Assembly: GCF_019458805.1 (NCBI RefSeq)
Contig: NZ_JAIBOA010000001.1
Span: 372,001 to 436,000 of the forward strand
Source: Actinomadura parmotrematis
GTDB lineage: Bacteria > Actinomycetota > Actinomycetes > Streptosporangiales > Streptosporangiaceae
Direction of reading: 5' to 3'
Length of the DNA stretch: 64,000 nucleotides
Numbering within the stretch: position 1 is the stretch's first letter; every line of letters starts with the position of its first letter. Positions 18,273 to 27,983 of the stretch are shown here, piece by piece. The position numbers and the translations under genes were made by a program. The notes beneath the pieces are model-generated. The model had not been told where the DNA came from, made no database searches, and saw nothing but the letters and a program-made list of their open reading frames with translations.

Positions 18273-19105
18273 TGACGAAACGTCCGTTTGGGCGCGGGGC
18301 GGCGGCGGGGCCCGATAAGCTCCCGGCTGTGATCGAGGCGCGTGACACGGGTAGGCCCCGGCCCCCGGCCGCAGGCGGCGGCCGCTCCCGCAGGGGGCCC
18401 GGCCCCAAGCTGCTGATCGGCGCGGCCGTGCTGGTCGTGGTGCTGGTGGCGGCGGTGGCCGCCGTCCTGCTGGCGGGCGGCGACGACGAGAAGAGCGCGG
18501 CGGACGCGCCGTCCAACGGCGCGCGGCTGCTGCCGGTCGCCTACACCCCCGACTACGACGGGCAGGGCCTCGGCAAGATCGCCAAGCGGTCGGCCGACGC
18601 CCGCCCGTTCACCGCCGACGAGGTGTTCGGCGCCGACGCCAGGACCCTGAAGGGCGGCGGGTACACCTACGCGCTGAAGGGCTCGCAGGTGTCGGGCGAC
18701 TGCAAGGCGGCGACCTGGGGCGCCCGGCTGCAGGGCGAGCTCGCGAAGTACGGCTGCACGCAGGTCGGGCGCGGCGCCTACGTCAGCGCCGACGGCCGCT
18801 ACATCGGCCAGTTCGCGGTGCTGAACATGGCCGACCAGGCGGGCGTCCAGCAGATCCTGCGGACGCTGGACCCGGCGACCGGCGCCGGGTTCGTGCTGCC
18901 GCTGCAGGCCGCGGGCGCGCCGGCGTTCGCCAAGGGCTTCAGCGCCGCCTACGCCCGCACGTTCGGGCACTACGCGGTGGTCAGCTGGGTGCAGCGGGCG
19001 GGCGGCGCGAACCCCGCCAACCTGAACGAGGCGATCAAGGCGAGCCTGCCGATCGAGAACCCCGCCGACTTCGTGTGGGCGCGGCTCCAGATGGCCGCCC
19101 GGTAG
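18272..19105 (+). CDS. membrane-anchored protein of unknown function, first of a tandem paralogous pair
   Basis: 277 residues from the GTG overlapping the lgt stop; another in-frame GTG at 18329 would remove 19 residues. A basic Pro/Arg/Gly-rich cytoplasmic stretch precedes one helix (LLIGAAVLVVVLVAAVAAVLLA), followed by a ~200-residue extracytoplasmic domain. That domain shares a clear pattern with the next gene: a DART element, an ALK element, DCKAATWG, KYGCTQVGRGAY, a VLNM/VFNL strand, GFVLPL and FGHYAVVSW. Two cysteines 18 residues apart are conserved between the copies and may form a disulphide, which fits the DsbA genes upstream. I do not recognise a named family. Confidence 0.7.
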   Translation: MTKRPFGRGAAAGPDKLPAVIEARDTGRPRPPAAGGGRSRRGPGPKLLIGAAVLVVVLVAAVAAVLLAGGDDEKSAADAPSNGARLLPVAYTPDYDGQGLGKIAKRSADARPFTADEVFGADARTLKGGGYTYALKGSQVSGDCKAATWGARLQGELAKYGCTQVGRGAYVSADGRYIGQFAVLNMADQAGVQQILRTLDPATGAGFVLPLQAAGAPAFAKGFSAAYARTFGHYAVVSWVQRAGGANPANLNEAIKASLPIENPADFVWARLQMAAR

Positions 19106-19116
19106 GCGGCACCGCC

Positions 19117-20022
19117 GTGGATCCCCGAGAGCCGCGGCGGGCGCCGGCGGTCCGCGACGGCCGCGGGCGCCGGTCGGGCGGCCGCTCCGCCGCCCGCCCC
19201 GCCGCCCGGCGCGTCCCGCCGGGGCGCGGCCGTTCCGCCCGCCCGGCCCCGCGCCCCGCCGCGACGCCGGCGCCGCCCGCCCCCGCTCGCGGGCGCCGCC
19301 GTCCCGGCGCGCGGCCGTACTACCTGGCGGCCCTCGTGCTGGTGCTCGTGGCGGCGGCCGCCGGGGCGGTGCTGCTGCTGGGCGACGACCGTACCGGGCA
19401 CCGCACCGTCAAGGCGCCCTCCGGCGGCCACGCGGCCGCGAACGGCCCCTCACCCGAGACCTACTCCAGCTCGCCGTCGACCAAGGCGTTCGCGGCGATC
19501 GCGCGGCGCGCCACCGACAAGGCTCCGCTGACCGCCGCGGAGCTGTTCCCCGAGGACGCCCGCACGATCACCGCCGGGCGGGCCCGCCTCGCCCTGAAGC
19601 AGCAGCGCCTGGACGCCGACTGCACGCGCGCGGTGTGGGGCGGGGAGGTCGGGGCGCGGCTGGCGCGGGCCGGCTGCACGCAGGCCGCGCGCGGCCTGTT
19701 CGCCGACACCCGCGCCGGGTACGCGCTGGAGGTCGGGGTGTTCAACCTGGACTCGGCGGACGCCGCCGGCGGCCTCGTCGGGTCGCTGCAGGGCGACGGC
19801 GGCGGGTTCATGCTGCCGCTGCCCGCCGCCGCCCCGCTGGACCGCTTCGGGCAGGGCTTCAGCACCGCCCGCGGCCTCGCGATGGGCCACTACGCGGTGC
19901 TGGTGTGGGCGGCGCGCACCGACGGGAAGGGCACCGCGACCGACGACACCCTGCTGTCGCTGCTGATCGAGGGCGGCAAGCCCCCGGCGGTGCTCGGCCG
20001 GGCCGCGGCCGCCGCCGAGTAG
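19117..20022 (+). CDS. membrane-anchored protein of unknown function, second of the tandem pair
   Basis: 301 residues from GTG 19117. The N-terminal ~65 residues are extremely Arg/Ala/Pro-rich, then a helix (YYLAALVLVLVAAAAGAVLLL) and an outside domain paralogous to the previous gene: AAIARRATDKAPLTAAELFPEDARTI, DADCTRAVWGGE, RAGCTQAARG, VFNLDSADAAGGL, GFMLPLPAA and GHYAVLVWAAR. The cysteine pair is kept. Only 11 bp separate the two genes, so they form an operon with lgt. Sequence identity looks moderate, suggesting an old duplication. Function unknown. Confidence 0.68.
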   Translation: MDPREPRRAPAVRDGRGRRSGGRSAARPAARRVPPGRGRSARPAPRPAATPAPPAPARGRRRPGARPYYLAALVLVLVAAAAGAVLLLGDDRTGHRTVKAPSGGHAAANGPSPETYSSSPSTKAFAAIARRATDKAPLTAAELFPEDARTITAGRARLALKQQRLDADCTRAVWGGEVGARLARAGCTQAARGLFADTRAGYALEVGVFNLDSADAAGGLVGSLQGDGGGFMLPLPAAAPLDRFGQGFSTARGLAMGHYAVLVWAARTDGKGTATDDTLLSLLIEGGKPPAVLGRAAAAAE

Positions 20023-20201
20023 CGCCCGGCCGGCGCCCAAACCCCGCCCCCCGGTGACGTTGATCACCAGGTCGGGGCCGTTTCGGGGTTCGATAGGCCC
20101 GTTATGATGGTCTGTACCGTTCGCTCGCGTCCGGCGAAGATGCCCACGCGGTTGAGTTTCGCGATCTGGTCGAGTCGGGCATGATCCCGGCAGTGATGTA
20201 A

Positions 20202-20211
20202 TGTCATGACA
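20202..20211. promoter_or_regulatory. perfect palindrome TGTCATGACA in the gltB leader
   Basis: A 10-bp perfect inverted repeat lies 73 bp upstream of the gltB start, within the relatively A/T-rich 20190-20215 stretch of a 261-bp intergenic region. It could be an operator. It does not obviously match the GlnR half-site pattern, so the regulator is unknown. Confidence 0.3.
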
Positions 20212-20283
20212 CCGCAGCAGGGCCAAAGTCGTCCCGGACTGCACTGACATCGAAGCAGTGACACGACGACGACGGGAGGGTTG

Positions 20284-23200
20284 ATGGCTGCTGCTGCCCT
20301 CACGCCGGGCCTGCCTCAGAACCAGGGGCTCTACGACCCGGCGAACGAGCACGACGCCTGCGGTGTCGGCATGGTCGCCGACATGCACGGCCGCAAGAGC
20401 CACGACATCGTCCAGAACGCGCTGACGGTCCTGAAGAACCTGGACCACCGCGGCGCCGTGGGCGCGGAGCCGGACGACGGCGACGGCGTCGGCATCCTCG
20501 TCCAGATCCCCGACGCCTTCTTCCGCGAGGTCTGCGGCTTCGAGCTGCCCGCGGCCGGGTCCTACGCCGCCGGCCTGGCGTTCCTGCCGACCGACGTCGA
20601 GGAGCGCGCCGCCGCGGTCGCGCACGTGGAGAAGCTCTGCGCCGAGGAGGGCCTCGTCCCGCTCGGCTGGCGCCGGCTGCCGGTCGACACCAACTTCGCG
20701 GGCCCCGCCGCCCGCCGCGCGATGCCCTACTTCGCGCAGTTCTTCGTCGCCCCCGCCGCCCGCGGCCTGCACACCGGCAAGACCGGCCTGGAGCTGGACC
20801 GCGCGGTGTTCTGCATGCGCGAGCGCGCCGAGCAGGACGTCAAGGTCTACTTCCCGAGCCTGTCGAGCCGGACCCTCGTCTACAAGGGCATGCTGACGAC
20901 CCCGCAGCTGGAGCCCTTCTTCCCCGACCTGTCCGACCCGCGCTTCACCAGCGCGATCGCGCTCGTGCACTCGCGGTTCTCCACCAACACCTTCCCGGCG
21001 TGGGAGCTGGCGCACCCCTACCGGTTCATCGCCCACAACGGCGAGATCAACACCGTCAAGGGCAACCGGAACTGGATGCGGGCCCGCGAGGCGCTGCTGA
21101 AGTCCGACCTCATCCCCGGCGACCTGGCGCGCATCTTCCCCGTCATCGACATCGAGGCGAGCGACACCGCCTCCTTCGACGAGTGCCTGGAGCTGCTGCA
21201 CCTCGGCGGCCGGTCGCTGCCGCACGCCGTCCTGATGATGATCCCCGAGGCGTGGGAGAACCACACCGAGATGGACCCGGCGCGCCGGGCCTTCTACGAG
21301 TTCCACTCCACCCTCATGGAGGCCTGGGACGGGCCCGCCAGCGTCACCTTCACCGACGGCACCGTCGTCGGCGCCGTGCTGGACCGCAACGGCCTGCGCC
21401 CCGGCCGGTACTGGGTCACCGACGACGGCTTCGTCGTCCTCGCCAGCGAGGCCGGCGTCCTGGACATCCCGGTCGACAAGGTCGTCCGCAAGGGCCGCCT
21501 GCAGCCTGGCAAGATCTTCCTGGTGGACACCGCGGCCGGCCGCATCGTCGAGGACGACGAGGTCAAGGCGGAGCTCGCCGCCGAGCACCCCTACGGCGAG
21601 TGGCTGCACGAGGGCCTCGTCCGGTTCGAGGAGCTGCCGCAGCGCGAGCGCGAGGTCCCGACCCACGAGACGCTGGTGAAGCGCCAGCAGACCTTCGGGT
21701 ACACCCTGGAGGAGCAGCGCATCATCCTCACCCCCATGGCCCGGACCGGCGCCGAGCCGATCGGGTCGATGGGCACCGACACCCCCATCGCGGTGCTGTC
21801 GGAGCGGCCCCGGCTGCTGTTCGACTACTTCAAGCAGCTATTCGCGCAGGTCACCAACCCGCCGCTGGACGCCATCCGCGAGGAGCTGGTGACCAGCCTG
21901 CAGTCGACCCTCGGCCCCGAGGGCAACCTGCTGGAGCCGGGCCCCGACTCCTGCCGGCGGCTGGTGCTGCCCACGCCGATCCTGGACAACGACGAGCTCT
22001 CCAAGATCATCCACATCAACGACGAGGGCTCCCTGCCGCACCTGCAGGCCCACGTCGTGCACGGCCTGTACGACGTCGCCGGCGGCGGCGCCGCCCTCGC
22101 CGCCCGCCTGGAGGAGATCTGCGCCGAGGTGTCGCGGGTCATCTCCGCCGGCGCCCGCATCATCGTGCTGAGCGACCGCGGCTCGGACCCGCTGAAGGCC
22201 CCGATCCCCTCGCTGCTCCTCACCGGCGCCGTGCACCACCACCTCATCCGGGAGAAGACCCGCACCCGCGTCGGCCTGGTCATCGAGACCGCCGAGGCCC
22301 GCGAGGCGCACCACATGGCGCTGCTCGTCGGCTACGGCGCCTCGGCGATCAACCCCTACCTGGCGATCGAGACCGTCGAGGACCTGATCCGCACCGGCGT
22401 GATCGGCGACCTGGACCCCGCCAAGGGCGTCCGCAACCTGGTCAAGGCGTACGGCAAGGGCGTCCTGAAGGTCATGTCGAAGATCGGCGTGTCCACCGTG
22501 GCGTCCTACACCGGCGCGCAGATCTTCGAGGCGATCGGCCTCGGCGACGAGGTCGTGGCGCGCCACTTCACCGGCACCGCCTCCCGGCTCGGCGGCGTCG
22601 GCTACGACGTCCTCGCCGCCGAGGCCGCCGCCCGGCACCGCCGCGCCTACCCCGCCAACGGCAACGACGCCGCGCACCGCACCCTGGAGGTCGGCGGCGA
22701 GTACCAGTGGCGCCGCGAGGGCGAGCTGCACCTGTTCAACCCCGACACGGTGTTCAAGCTCCAGCACGCCACCCGCACCCGCCGCTACGAGATCTTCAAG
22801 GAGTACACCGCGCGGGTCGACTCCCAGGCCGAGCGGCTCATGACGCTGCGCGGCCTGTTCGAGCTGCGCGCCGGCGAGCGGCCCCCGGTCCCCATCGAGG
22901 AGGTCGAGCCGGTCGCCGACATCGTCAAGCGGTTCTCCACCGGCGCGATGTCCTACGGCTCCATCTCCGCCGAGGCCCACGAGACCCTCGCCATCGCGAT
23001 GAACCGCCTCGGCGGCAAGTCCAACACCGGCGAGGGCGGCGAGGACCCGCGGCGCTTCACCCCCGACGAGAACGGCGACCTGCGCCGCTCGGCGATCAAG
23101 CAGGTCGCCTCCGGCCGGTTCGGCGTCACCTCCGAGTACCTCACCAACGCCGACGACATCCAGATCAAGATGGCGCAGGGCGCCAAGCCCGGCGAGGGCG

Positions 23201-24840
23201 GCCAGCTCCCCGGCCACAAGGTGTACCCGTGGGTGGCCAAGACCCGCCACTCCACGCCCGGCGTCGGCCTCATCTCGCCGCCGCCCCACCACGACATCTA
23301 CTCGATCGAGGACCTCGCCCAGCTCATCCACGACCTGAAGAACGCCAACCCCGCGGCGCGCGTCCACGTCAAGCTCGTCGCCGAGGTCGGCGTCGGCACC
23401 GTCGCCGCCGGCGTCTCCAAGGCCCACGCCGACGTCGTCCTGATCTCCGGCCACGACGGCGGCACCGGCGCGTCCCCGCTCACCTCCCTCAAGCACGCCG
23501 GCGCCCCCTGGGAGCTCGGCCTCGCCGAGACCCAGCAGACGCTGCTGCTGAACGGGCTGCGCGACCGCATCGTCGTGCAGGCCGACGGGCAGATGAAGAC
23601 CGGCCGCGACGTCGTCATCGCCGCGCTCCTCGGCGCCGAGGAGTTCGGCTTCGCGACCGCGCCGCTGGTCGTGTCGGGCTGCATCATGATGCGCGTCTGC
23701 CACCTCGACACCTGCCCCGTCGGCGTCGCCACCCAGAACCCGGTGCTGCGCGAGCGGTTCGCCGGCAAGCCCGAGTTCGTCGTCAACTTCTTCGAGTTCA
23801 TCGCCGAGGAGGTCCGCGAGTACCTGGCGGCCCTCGGGTTCCGCTCGCTGGAGGAGGCCGTCGGCCACGTCGAGATGATCGACGCCCGCAGGGCCGTCGA
23901 CCACTGGAAGGCCGCCGGCCTCGACCTCGCCCCGATCCTGGCCCGCCCCGCCGTCGCCGACGGCGCCGCGCTGCGCCGCACCACCGGCCAGGACCACGGC
24001 CTGGACAAGGCCCTGGACAACACCCTCATCCAGCTCGCCGAGGGCGCCCTCGCCTTCGGCGACAAGGTCACGCTCGACCTGCCGATCCGCAACGTCAACC
24101 GCACCGTCGGCACGATGCTCGGCCACCGCCTCACCAGCAAGTGGGGCGGCGAGGGCCTGCCCGACGACACCATCGACGTCACCTTCACCGGCTCGGCGGG
24201 CAACTCCTTCGGCGCGTTCCTGCCCCGCGGCATCACCCTCCGCCTCGTCGGCGACGCCAACGACTACGTCGGCAAGGGCCTGTCCGGCGGCCGCCTCACC
24301 GTCCGCCCGCAGGACCGCGCGGCCTTCGCCGCCGACGAGCAGATCATCGGCGGCAACGTCATCCTGTACGGCGCCACCTCCGGCGAGCTGTTCGCCTCCG
24401 GCGTCGTCGGCGAGCGGTTCTGCGTCCGCAACTCCGGCGCCACCGCCGTCGTCGAGGGCGTCGGCGACCACGCCCTGGAGTACATGACCGGCGGCCGCGC
24501 CGTCATCATCGGCCGCACCGGCCGCAACCTGGCGGCCGGCATGTCCGGCGGCATCGCCTACGTCCTGGACCTGGTACCCGAGCGCGTCAACCCCGACATG
24601 GTCGACCTGGAGGGCCTCACCGACGAGGACGCCGCCTACGTCCACGGCCTCGTCGAGCGCCACCACGCCGAGACCGGCTCGGCGGCAGCCGCCCGCCTGC
24701 TGGAGGACTGGGCCGCCGCCCGGACCCGCTTCACCAAGATCATGCCGAGGGACTACCGGCGGGTGCTGGAGGCGGCCGAGACCGCCCGCGCCGAGGGCCG
24801 CGACGTCGACGAGGCCATCATGGCCGCGGCACAGAGCTGA
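20284..24840 (+). CDS. gltB: glutamate synthase (NADPH) large subunit
   Basis: 1518 residues, the normal length of bacterial GltB. With GltD it converts glutamine plus 2-oxoglutarate to two glutamates. After a ~25-residue propeptide, Cys26 in [12 protein letters not shown] is the class II amidotransferase nucleophile exposed by processing. The central domain follows, then the FMN-binding synthase domain ([44 protein letters not shown]) with the 3Fe-4S cysteines in [15 protein letters not shown]. The C-terminal beta-helix shows repeated G-x-x-x-G strands. GGGAGG at about 20274 serves the ATG at 20284; a TTG lies just before it. gltD follows after 14 bp. Confidence 0.98.
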   Translation: MAAAALTPGLPQNQGLYDPANEHDACGVGMVADMHGRKSHDIVQNALTVLKNLDHRGAVGAEPDDGDGVGILVQIPDAFFREVCGFELPAAGSYAAGLAFLPTDVEERAAAVAHVEKLCAEEGLVPLGWRRLPVDTNFAGPAARRAMPYFAQFFVAPAARGLHTGKTGLELDRAVFCMRERAEQDVKVYFPSLSSRTLVYKGMLTTPQLEPFFPDLSDPRFTSAIALVHSRFSTNTFPAWELAHPYRFIAHNGEINTVKGNRNWMRAREALLKSDLIPGDLARIFPVIDIEASDTASFDECLELLHLGGRSLPHAVLMMIPEAWENHTEMDPARRAFYEFHSTLMEAWDGPASVTFTDGTVVGAVLDRNGLRPGRYWVTDDGFVVLASEAGVLDIPVDKVVRKGRLQPGKIFLVDTAAGRIVEDDEVKAELAAEHPYGEWLHEGLVRFEELPQREREVPTHETLVKRQQTFGYTLEEQRIILTPMARTGAEPIGSMGTDTPIAVLSERPRLLFDYFKQLFAQVTNPPLDAIREELVTSLQSTLGPEGNLLEPGPDSCRRLVLPTPILDNDELSKIIHINDEGSLPHLQAHVVHGLYDVAGGGAALAARLEEICAEVSRVISAGARIIVLSDRGSDPLKAPIPSLLLTGAVHHHLIREKTRTRVGLVIETAEAREAHHMALLVGYGASAINPYLAIETVEDLIRTGVIGDLDPAKGVRNLVKAYGKGVLKVMSKIGVSTVASYTGAQIFEAIGLGDEVVARHFTGTASRLGGVGYDVLAAEAAARHRRAYPANGNDAAHRTLEVGGEYQWRREGELHLFNPDTVFKLQHATRTRRYEIFKEYTARVDSQAERLMTLRGLFELRAGERPPVPIEEVEPVADIVKRFSTGAMSYGSISAEAHETLAIAMNRLGGKSNTGEGGEDPRRFTPDENGDLRRSAIKQVASGRFGVTSEYLTNADDIQIKMAQGAKPGEGGQLPGHKVYPWVAKTRHSTPGVGLISPPPHHDIYSIEDLAQLIHDLKNANPAARVHVKLVAEVGVGTVAAGVSKAHADVVLISGHDGGTGASPLTSLKHAGAPWELGLAETQQTLLLNGLRDRIVVQADGQMKTGRDVVIAALLGAEEFGFATAPLVVSGCIMMRVCHLDTCPVGVATQNPVLRERFAGKPEFVVNFFEFIAEEVREYLAALGFRSLEEAVGHVEMIDARRAVDHWKAAGLDLAPILARPAVADGAALRRTTGQDHGLDKALDNTLIQLAEGALAFGDKVTLDLPIRNVNRTVGTMLGHRLTSKWGGEGLPDDTIDVTFTGSAGNSFGAFLPRGITLRLVGDANDYVGKGLSGGRLTVRPQDRAAFAADEQIIGGNVILYGATSGELFASGVVGERFCVRNSGATAVVEGVGDHALEYMTGGRAVIIGRTGRNLAAGMSGGIAYVLDLVPERVNPDMVDLEGLTDEDAAYVHGLVERHHAETGSAAAARLLEDWAAARTRFTKIMPRDYRRVLEAAETARAEGRDVDEAIMAAAQS

Positions 24841-24854
24841 GAGGGGGACGCACC

Positions 24855-26318
24855 ATGGCCGACCCGAAGGGTTTCCTGACCGTCCAGCGCGAGCTCCCGA
24901 AGCGCCGCCCGGTCGACGTCCGCATCCGGTCCTGGTCGGAGGTCTACGAGGACTTCGGCAAGGACCGCCTGGAGAAGCAGGCGAGCCGCTGCATGGACTG
25001 CGGCATCCCGTTCTGCCACCAGGGCTGCCCGCTCGGCAACCTCATCCCCGAGTGGAACGACCTGGTCTACCGCTCCGACTGGCACGAGGCCGTCGAGCGC
25101 CTGCACGCCACCAACAACTTCCCCGAGTTCACCGGGAAGCTCTGCCCGGCGCCGTGCGAGGCCGCCTGCGTCCTCGGCATCAACCAGGAACCCGTCACGA
25201 TCAAGCGCGTCGAGGCCGAGATCATCGACCGGGCCTGGGACGAGGGCTGGGTCACCCCCCAGCCGCCCACCGTCAAGACCGGCAAGAAGGTCGCGGTCGT
25301 CGGCTCGGGCCCCGCGGGCCTCGCCGCCGCCCAGCAGCTCACCCGCGCCGGCCACGACGTCGTCGTGTACGAGCGGGCCGACCGCGTCGGCGGGCTGCTG
25401 CGCTACGGCATCCCCGAGTTCAAGATGGAGAAGCGCCACGTCGACCGGCGCGTCGCCCAGATGCGCGCCGAGGGCACCGAGTTCCGCACCTCCGTCGACG
25501 TCGGCGTCGACATCACGGCCGACGAGCTGCGCGCCGAGTACGACGCGGTGCTGCTCGCGGGCGGCGCCACCGTCCGCCGCGACCTGCCCGTCCCCGGCCG
25601 CGACCTCAAGGGCGTGTACCAGGCGATGGAGTACCTCCCGCCCGCCAACCGCGTGCAGGAGGGCGACTTCCCCGCCTCCCCGATCGACGCCGCCGGCAAG
25701 CACGTCGTCGTGATCGGCGGCGGCGACACCGGCGCCGACTGCATCGGCACCGCCATCCGCCAGGGCGCCGCCTCGGTCACCCAGCTGGAGATCATGCCGC
25801 AGCCGCCCGCCGCGCGGCCCGGCCACCAGCCCTGGCCGACCTACCCCATGCTGTTCAAGATGGAGAGCGCCCACGAGGAGCTCGCCGACATGGGCGGCGA
25901 CCGCGTCTACGCCGTCTCCACCACCGCGTTCCTCGGCGACGACGACGGCAACGTCCGCGCCCTGAGGCTCGTCGAGGTCGGCGGCCCCGACACCGGCTTC
26001 GCGCCCGTCGAGGGCAGCGAGCGCGAGATCCCCGCCCAGCTCGTCACCCTCGCCATGGGCTTCCTCGGCCCGCAGCGCGAGGGCCTGCTGGAGCAGCTCG
26101 GCGTCGAGCTCGACCAGCGGAGCAACGTCGTCCGCGACGCCGACTACAAGACCTCCGTCGACGGGGTCTACGTCGCCGGCGACATGGGCCGCGGCCAGTC
26201 GCTCATCGTCTGGGCCATCGCCGAGGGCCGCTCGGCCGCCCGCGGCGTCGACGCCCACCTGACCGGCGAGTCCGCGCTGCCCTACCCGATCCCGCCGACG
26301 GCCCGCCCGATCGCCTGA
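24855..26318 (+). CDS. gltD: glutamate synthase small subunit
   Basis: 487 residues. This FAD/NADPH subunit passes electrons to GltB through iron-sulphur clusters. The N-terminal cysteine motifs are complete: CMDCGIPFCHQGCPLGN and KLCPAPCEAACVLG. The FAD site is VAVVGSGPAGLAAAQQL and the NADPH site VVVIGGGDTGADCIG. The C-terminal VDGVYVAGDMGRGQSLIVWA is also family-typical. The start ATG at 24855 has GAGGGGG a few bases upstream. It forms a two-gene operon with gltB and ends before an 11-bp hairpin terminator. Confidence 0.98.
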   Translation: MADPKGFLTVQRELPKRRPVDVRIRSWSEVYEDFGKDRLEKQASRCMDCGIPFCHQGCPLGNLIPEWNDLVYRSDWHEAVERLHATNNFPEFTGKLCPAPCEAACVLGINQEPVTIKRVEAEIIDRAWDEGWVTPQPPTVKTGKKVAVVGSGPAGLAAAQQLTRAGHDVVVYERADRVGGLLRYGIPEFKMEKRHVDRRVAQMRAEGTEFRTSVDVGVDITADELRAEYDAVLLAGGATVRRDLPVPGRDLKGVYQAMEYLPPANRVQEGDFPASPIDAAGKHVVVIGGGDTGADCIGTAIRQGAASVTQLEIMPQPPAARPGHQPWPTYPMLFKMESAHEELADMGGDRVYAVSTTAFLGDDDGNVRALRLVEVGGPDTGFAPVEGSEREIPAQLVTLAMGFLGPQREGLLEQLGVELDQRSNVVRDADYKTSVDGVYVAGDMGRGQSLIVWAIAEGRSAARGVDAHLTGESALPYPIPPTARPIA

Positions 26319-26398
26319 CCGGACGGCCGCCCGGCACCCGACGAAGTACGCAGCACCGCACGACCGCACGACCGCACGGAAGAACGCAGGGAACGACG

Positions 26399-26439
26399 GG
26401 CCCGCCGCGCCCCCGGACACCACCGGGACGCGGCGGGCC
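26399..26439 (+). terminator. hairpin terminator after gltBD
   Basis: Perfect 11-bp arms (26399-26409 and 26429-26439) with a 19-nt loop lie 80 bp after gltD. There is no clear T tract, as is common in GC-rich actinobacteria. Confidence 0.55.
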
Positions 26440-26468
26440 GCGTCCATGGGGGAGCCCGGGGGACCAGC

Positions 26469-27017
26469 ATGCCGACCAGACGCGCCGAGGTCACCACCTG
26501 GCACCTGGAACAGAACTCCCCCGCCGACCTGCGGCCCGCCCGCGAACCGGACGCCCCCGTCCGCATCGAGCGCGCCGAGACCGCCGCCCCCGAGTTCGCC
26601 CGCTTCCTCTACACCGCCGTCGGCGGCGACTGGCACTGGACCGACCGCCTCGCCTGGACCCGCGACCAGTGGCACAACTGGCTCACCCGCCCCGGCGCCG
26701 AACTGTGGACCGCCTACCTGCACGGCACCCCCGCCGGCTACGCCGAACTCGACCCCCACCCCGCCGGCGAGGTCGAGATCGCCTACTTCGGGCTGCTGCG
26801 CGCCTTCCACGGCCGCGGCCTCGGCGGCCACCTGCTCACCCACGCCCTCCGCCGCGCCTGGGACCTGGCCGACCGCTGGCCCGCCCGCGAACCCACCCGC
26901 CGCGTCCGGGTCCGCACCTGCTCCCTCGACGGCCCCGCCGCCCTCGCCAACTACCAGGCCCGCGGCCTCCGCGTCCACGACATCAGCACCACCACCGAGA
27001 CGGTACCTGTTTATTGA
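26469..27017 (+). CDS. GNAT family N-acetyltransferase
   Basis: 182 residues. The acetyl-CoA-binding motif A is visible in IAYFGLLRAFHGRGLGGHLLTHALRRAW, with the R/Q-x-x-G-x-G/A core as HGRGLGG, and the C-terminal motif B in DGPAALANYQARGL. The N-terminal half (WHWTDRLAWTRDQWHNWL) is Trp-rich, as in a subset of actinobacterial GNATs. The substrate is unknown. The stop codon lies inside the first copy of a 41-bp tandem duplication, so the 3' end of this gene has been touched by a rearrangement. Confidence 0.85.
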   Translation: MPTRRAEVTTWHLEQNSPADLRPAREPDAPVRIERAETAAPEFARFLYTAVGGDWHWTDRLAWTRDQWHNWLTRPGAELWTAYLHGTPAGYAELDPHPAGEVEIAYFGLLRAFHGRGLGGHLLTHALRRAWDLADRWPAREPTRRVRVRTCSLDGPAALANYQARGLRVHDISTTTETVPVY

Positions 27018-27089
27018 GTCACGGCCCGAAGTACTCGCCTGGCGGCTGTGTTCATTGAAGTCACGGCCCGAAGTACTCGCCTGGCGGCT
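27008..27089. repeat. tandem duplication of ~41 bp at the GNAT 3' end
   Basis: Two adjacent copies (27008-27047 and 27049-27089) share a perfect 30-bp core (27018-27047 and 27060-27089) and differ by one substitution and one inserted base before it. The first copy carries the GNAT stop codon. Nothing coding follows it for 250 bp. Confidence 0.9.
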
Positions 27090-27110
27090 CGCACTTCGAC
27101 CGCGCCTTGG

Positions 27111-27191
27111 GCGAGTGCGACATCGCTTCGCGATCTGCCCGGCGGGAGCTCGCCTGCGGCGTCGCCCCCGCCGGGCAGGTAGCGCACTCGC
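27111..27191. repeat. large branched inverted repeat
   Basis: Outer arms GCGAGTGCG (27111-27119) and CGCACTCGC (27183-27191), and inner 12-bp arms CTGCCCGGCGGG (27135-27146) and its complement (27167-27178), are both perfect. A small hairpin ATCGC-TTC-GCGAT (27122-27134) bulges from the left arm. A 15-nt A/T-rich palindrome ACTACTTTAAGTAGT follows at 27285-27299. The 326-bp stretch 27018-27343 contains no supported gene. Confidence 0.8.
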
Positions 27192-27343
27192 GTGCGGGGT
27201 GCGGCCGGCGGGCGGGTGGGGTGATCGAAGCCTTCGCGGTAGGGGAGTCGGCCGTGCCGGCCATAGTCGCCGCTAGCTGGGATTACTACTTTAAGTAGTT
27301 GAAATGTCGCTTCGGGTGGCTGGGGTGGGTGTCGGTGCGGCGG

Positions 27344-27586
27344 ATGCTGTGGGTTCTCGCTCCCATCGTTCTGGCGCTGCTGTGGCTCGCGATGCTCGGG
27401 CCGGGCGGCGCTCCCGATCCGGTCGGGCGGTCGGGCTGCTCCGGTGCCTGCTCCATGGTCTACGACCCCGTCGCGTGCGTGTTCGCCGACGGGGACGCGC
27501 GCGGCTTCGGCAGCCGGTGCGAGGCCGAGCGGTACGCCTGCGAGCACCGCACCCGCCTCGTCCGCTGCGACCGCGAGGTCCGCTGA
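27344..27586 (+). CDS. small membrane-anchored or secreted Kazal-like cysteine-rich protein
   Basis: From the ATG at 27344 it has 80 residues; in-frame GTGs at 27329 and 27335 would add a few. A hydrophobic N-terminus (MLWVLAPIVLALLWLAMLG) acts as signal or anchor. The remaining ~60 residues carry six cysteines in the order CSGAC, then YDPVAC, then RCEAERYAC, and a final RC. The Y-D-P-V-x-C box and C-x6-C spacing resemble Kazal serine-protease inhibitor domains, although the spacing between cysteines 2-3 and 3-4 is longer than the classic pattern. It could inhibit an extracellular protease. The family call is tentative. Confidence 0.55.
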   Translation: MLWVLAPIVLALLWLAMLGPGGAPDPVGRSGCSGACSMVYDPVACVFADGDARGFGSRCEAERYACEHRTRLVRCDREVR

Positions 27587-27626
27587 CCCGCGCCGGACTG
27601 TCCGACCCCTGCGGCAGACTCGGCGC

Positions 27627-27983
27627 ATGACGCCAGCCGACACCGCCGACCACTGCCTCGGACTGCCCGGCGCCGCCGAGGAGTACCCCTTCGGTGAGCG
27701 CACCGCCGTGTTCAAGGTCGCCGGGAAGATCTTCGCGGTGCTCGCCGACGACGCCCCGCCCGCCCGCGTCAGCCTGAAGCTGCCGCCCGACGAGGTCGAG
27801 GCCCTCAAGGCCGAGTACCCCGGCACCGTCCTGCCCGGCTACCACCTCAACAAGCGGCACTGGGTCACCGTCCGCTATGACGGCGTCCTGCCCGACGAGG
27901 AGATCCTCGCCCTCGTCGAGCAGTCCTACGACACCGTCGTCGCGACCCTCCCGAAGAAGGCCCGCCCCGCGCGCCGCGACTGA
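27627..27983 (+). CDS. MmcQ/YjbR family DNA-binding-fold protein
   Basis: 118 residues, the usual length of the family with the CyaY-like YjbR fold. Family blocks are CLGLPGAAEEYPFGERTAVFKVAGKIFAVL (spread over residues ~9-38), SLKLPPDEVEALKAEYPG, PGYHLNKRHWVTV and DEEILALVEQSYDTV. Cytoplasmic, with no signal sequence. The molecular role in bacteria is unclear. It starts at the ATG 27627 and converges with the AraC-type regulator, with the two stop codons adjacent at 27983/27984. Confidence 0.85.
   Translation: MTPADTADHCLGLPGAAEEYPFGERTAVFKVAGKIFAVLADDAPPARVSLKLPPDEVEALKAEYPGTVLPGYHLNKRHWVTVRYDGVLPDEEILALVEQSYDTVVATLPKKARPARRD

Noticed and set aside
20281..26318. Very long open frames over gltB and gltD on both strands
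   Set aside because: They are Arg/Pro/His-rich shadow frames caused by high GC; the gltB and gltD frames have full-length homology and codon bias.
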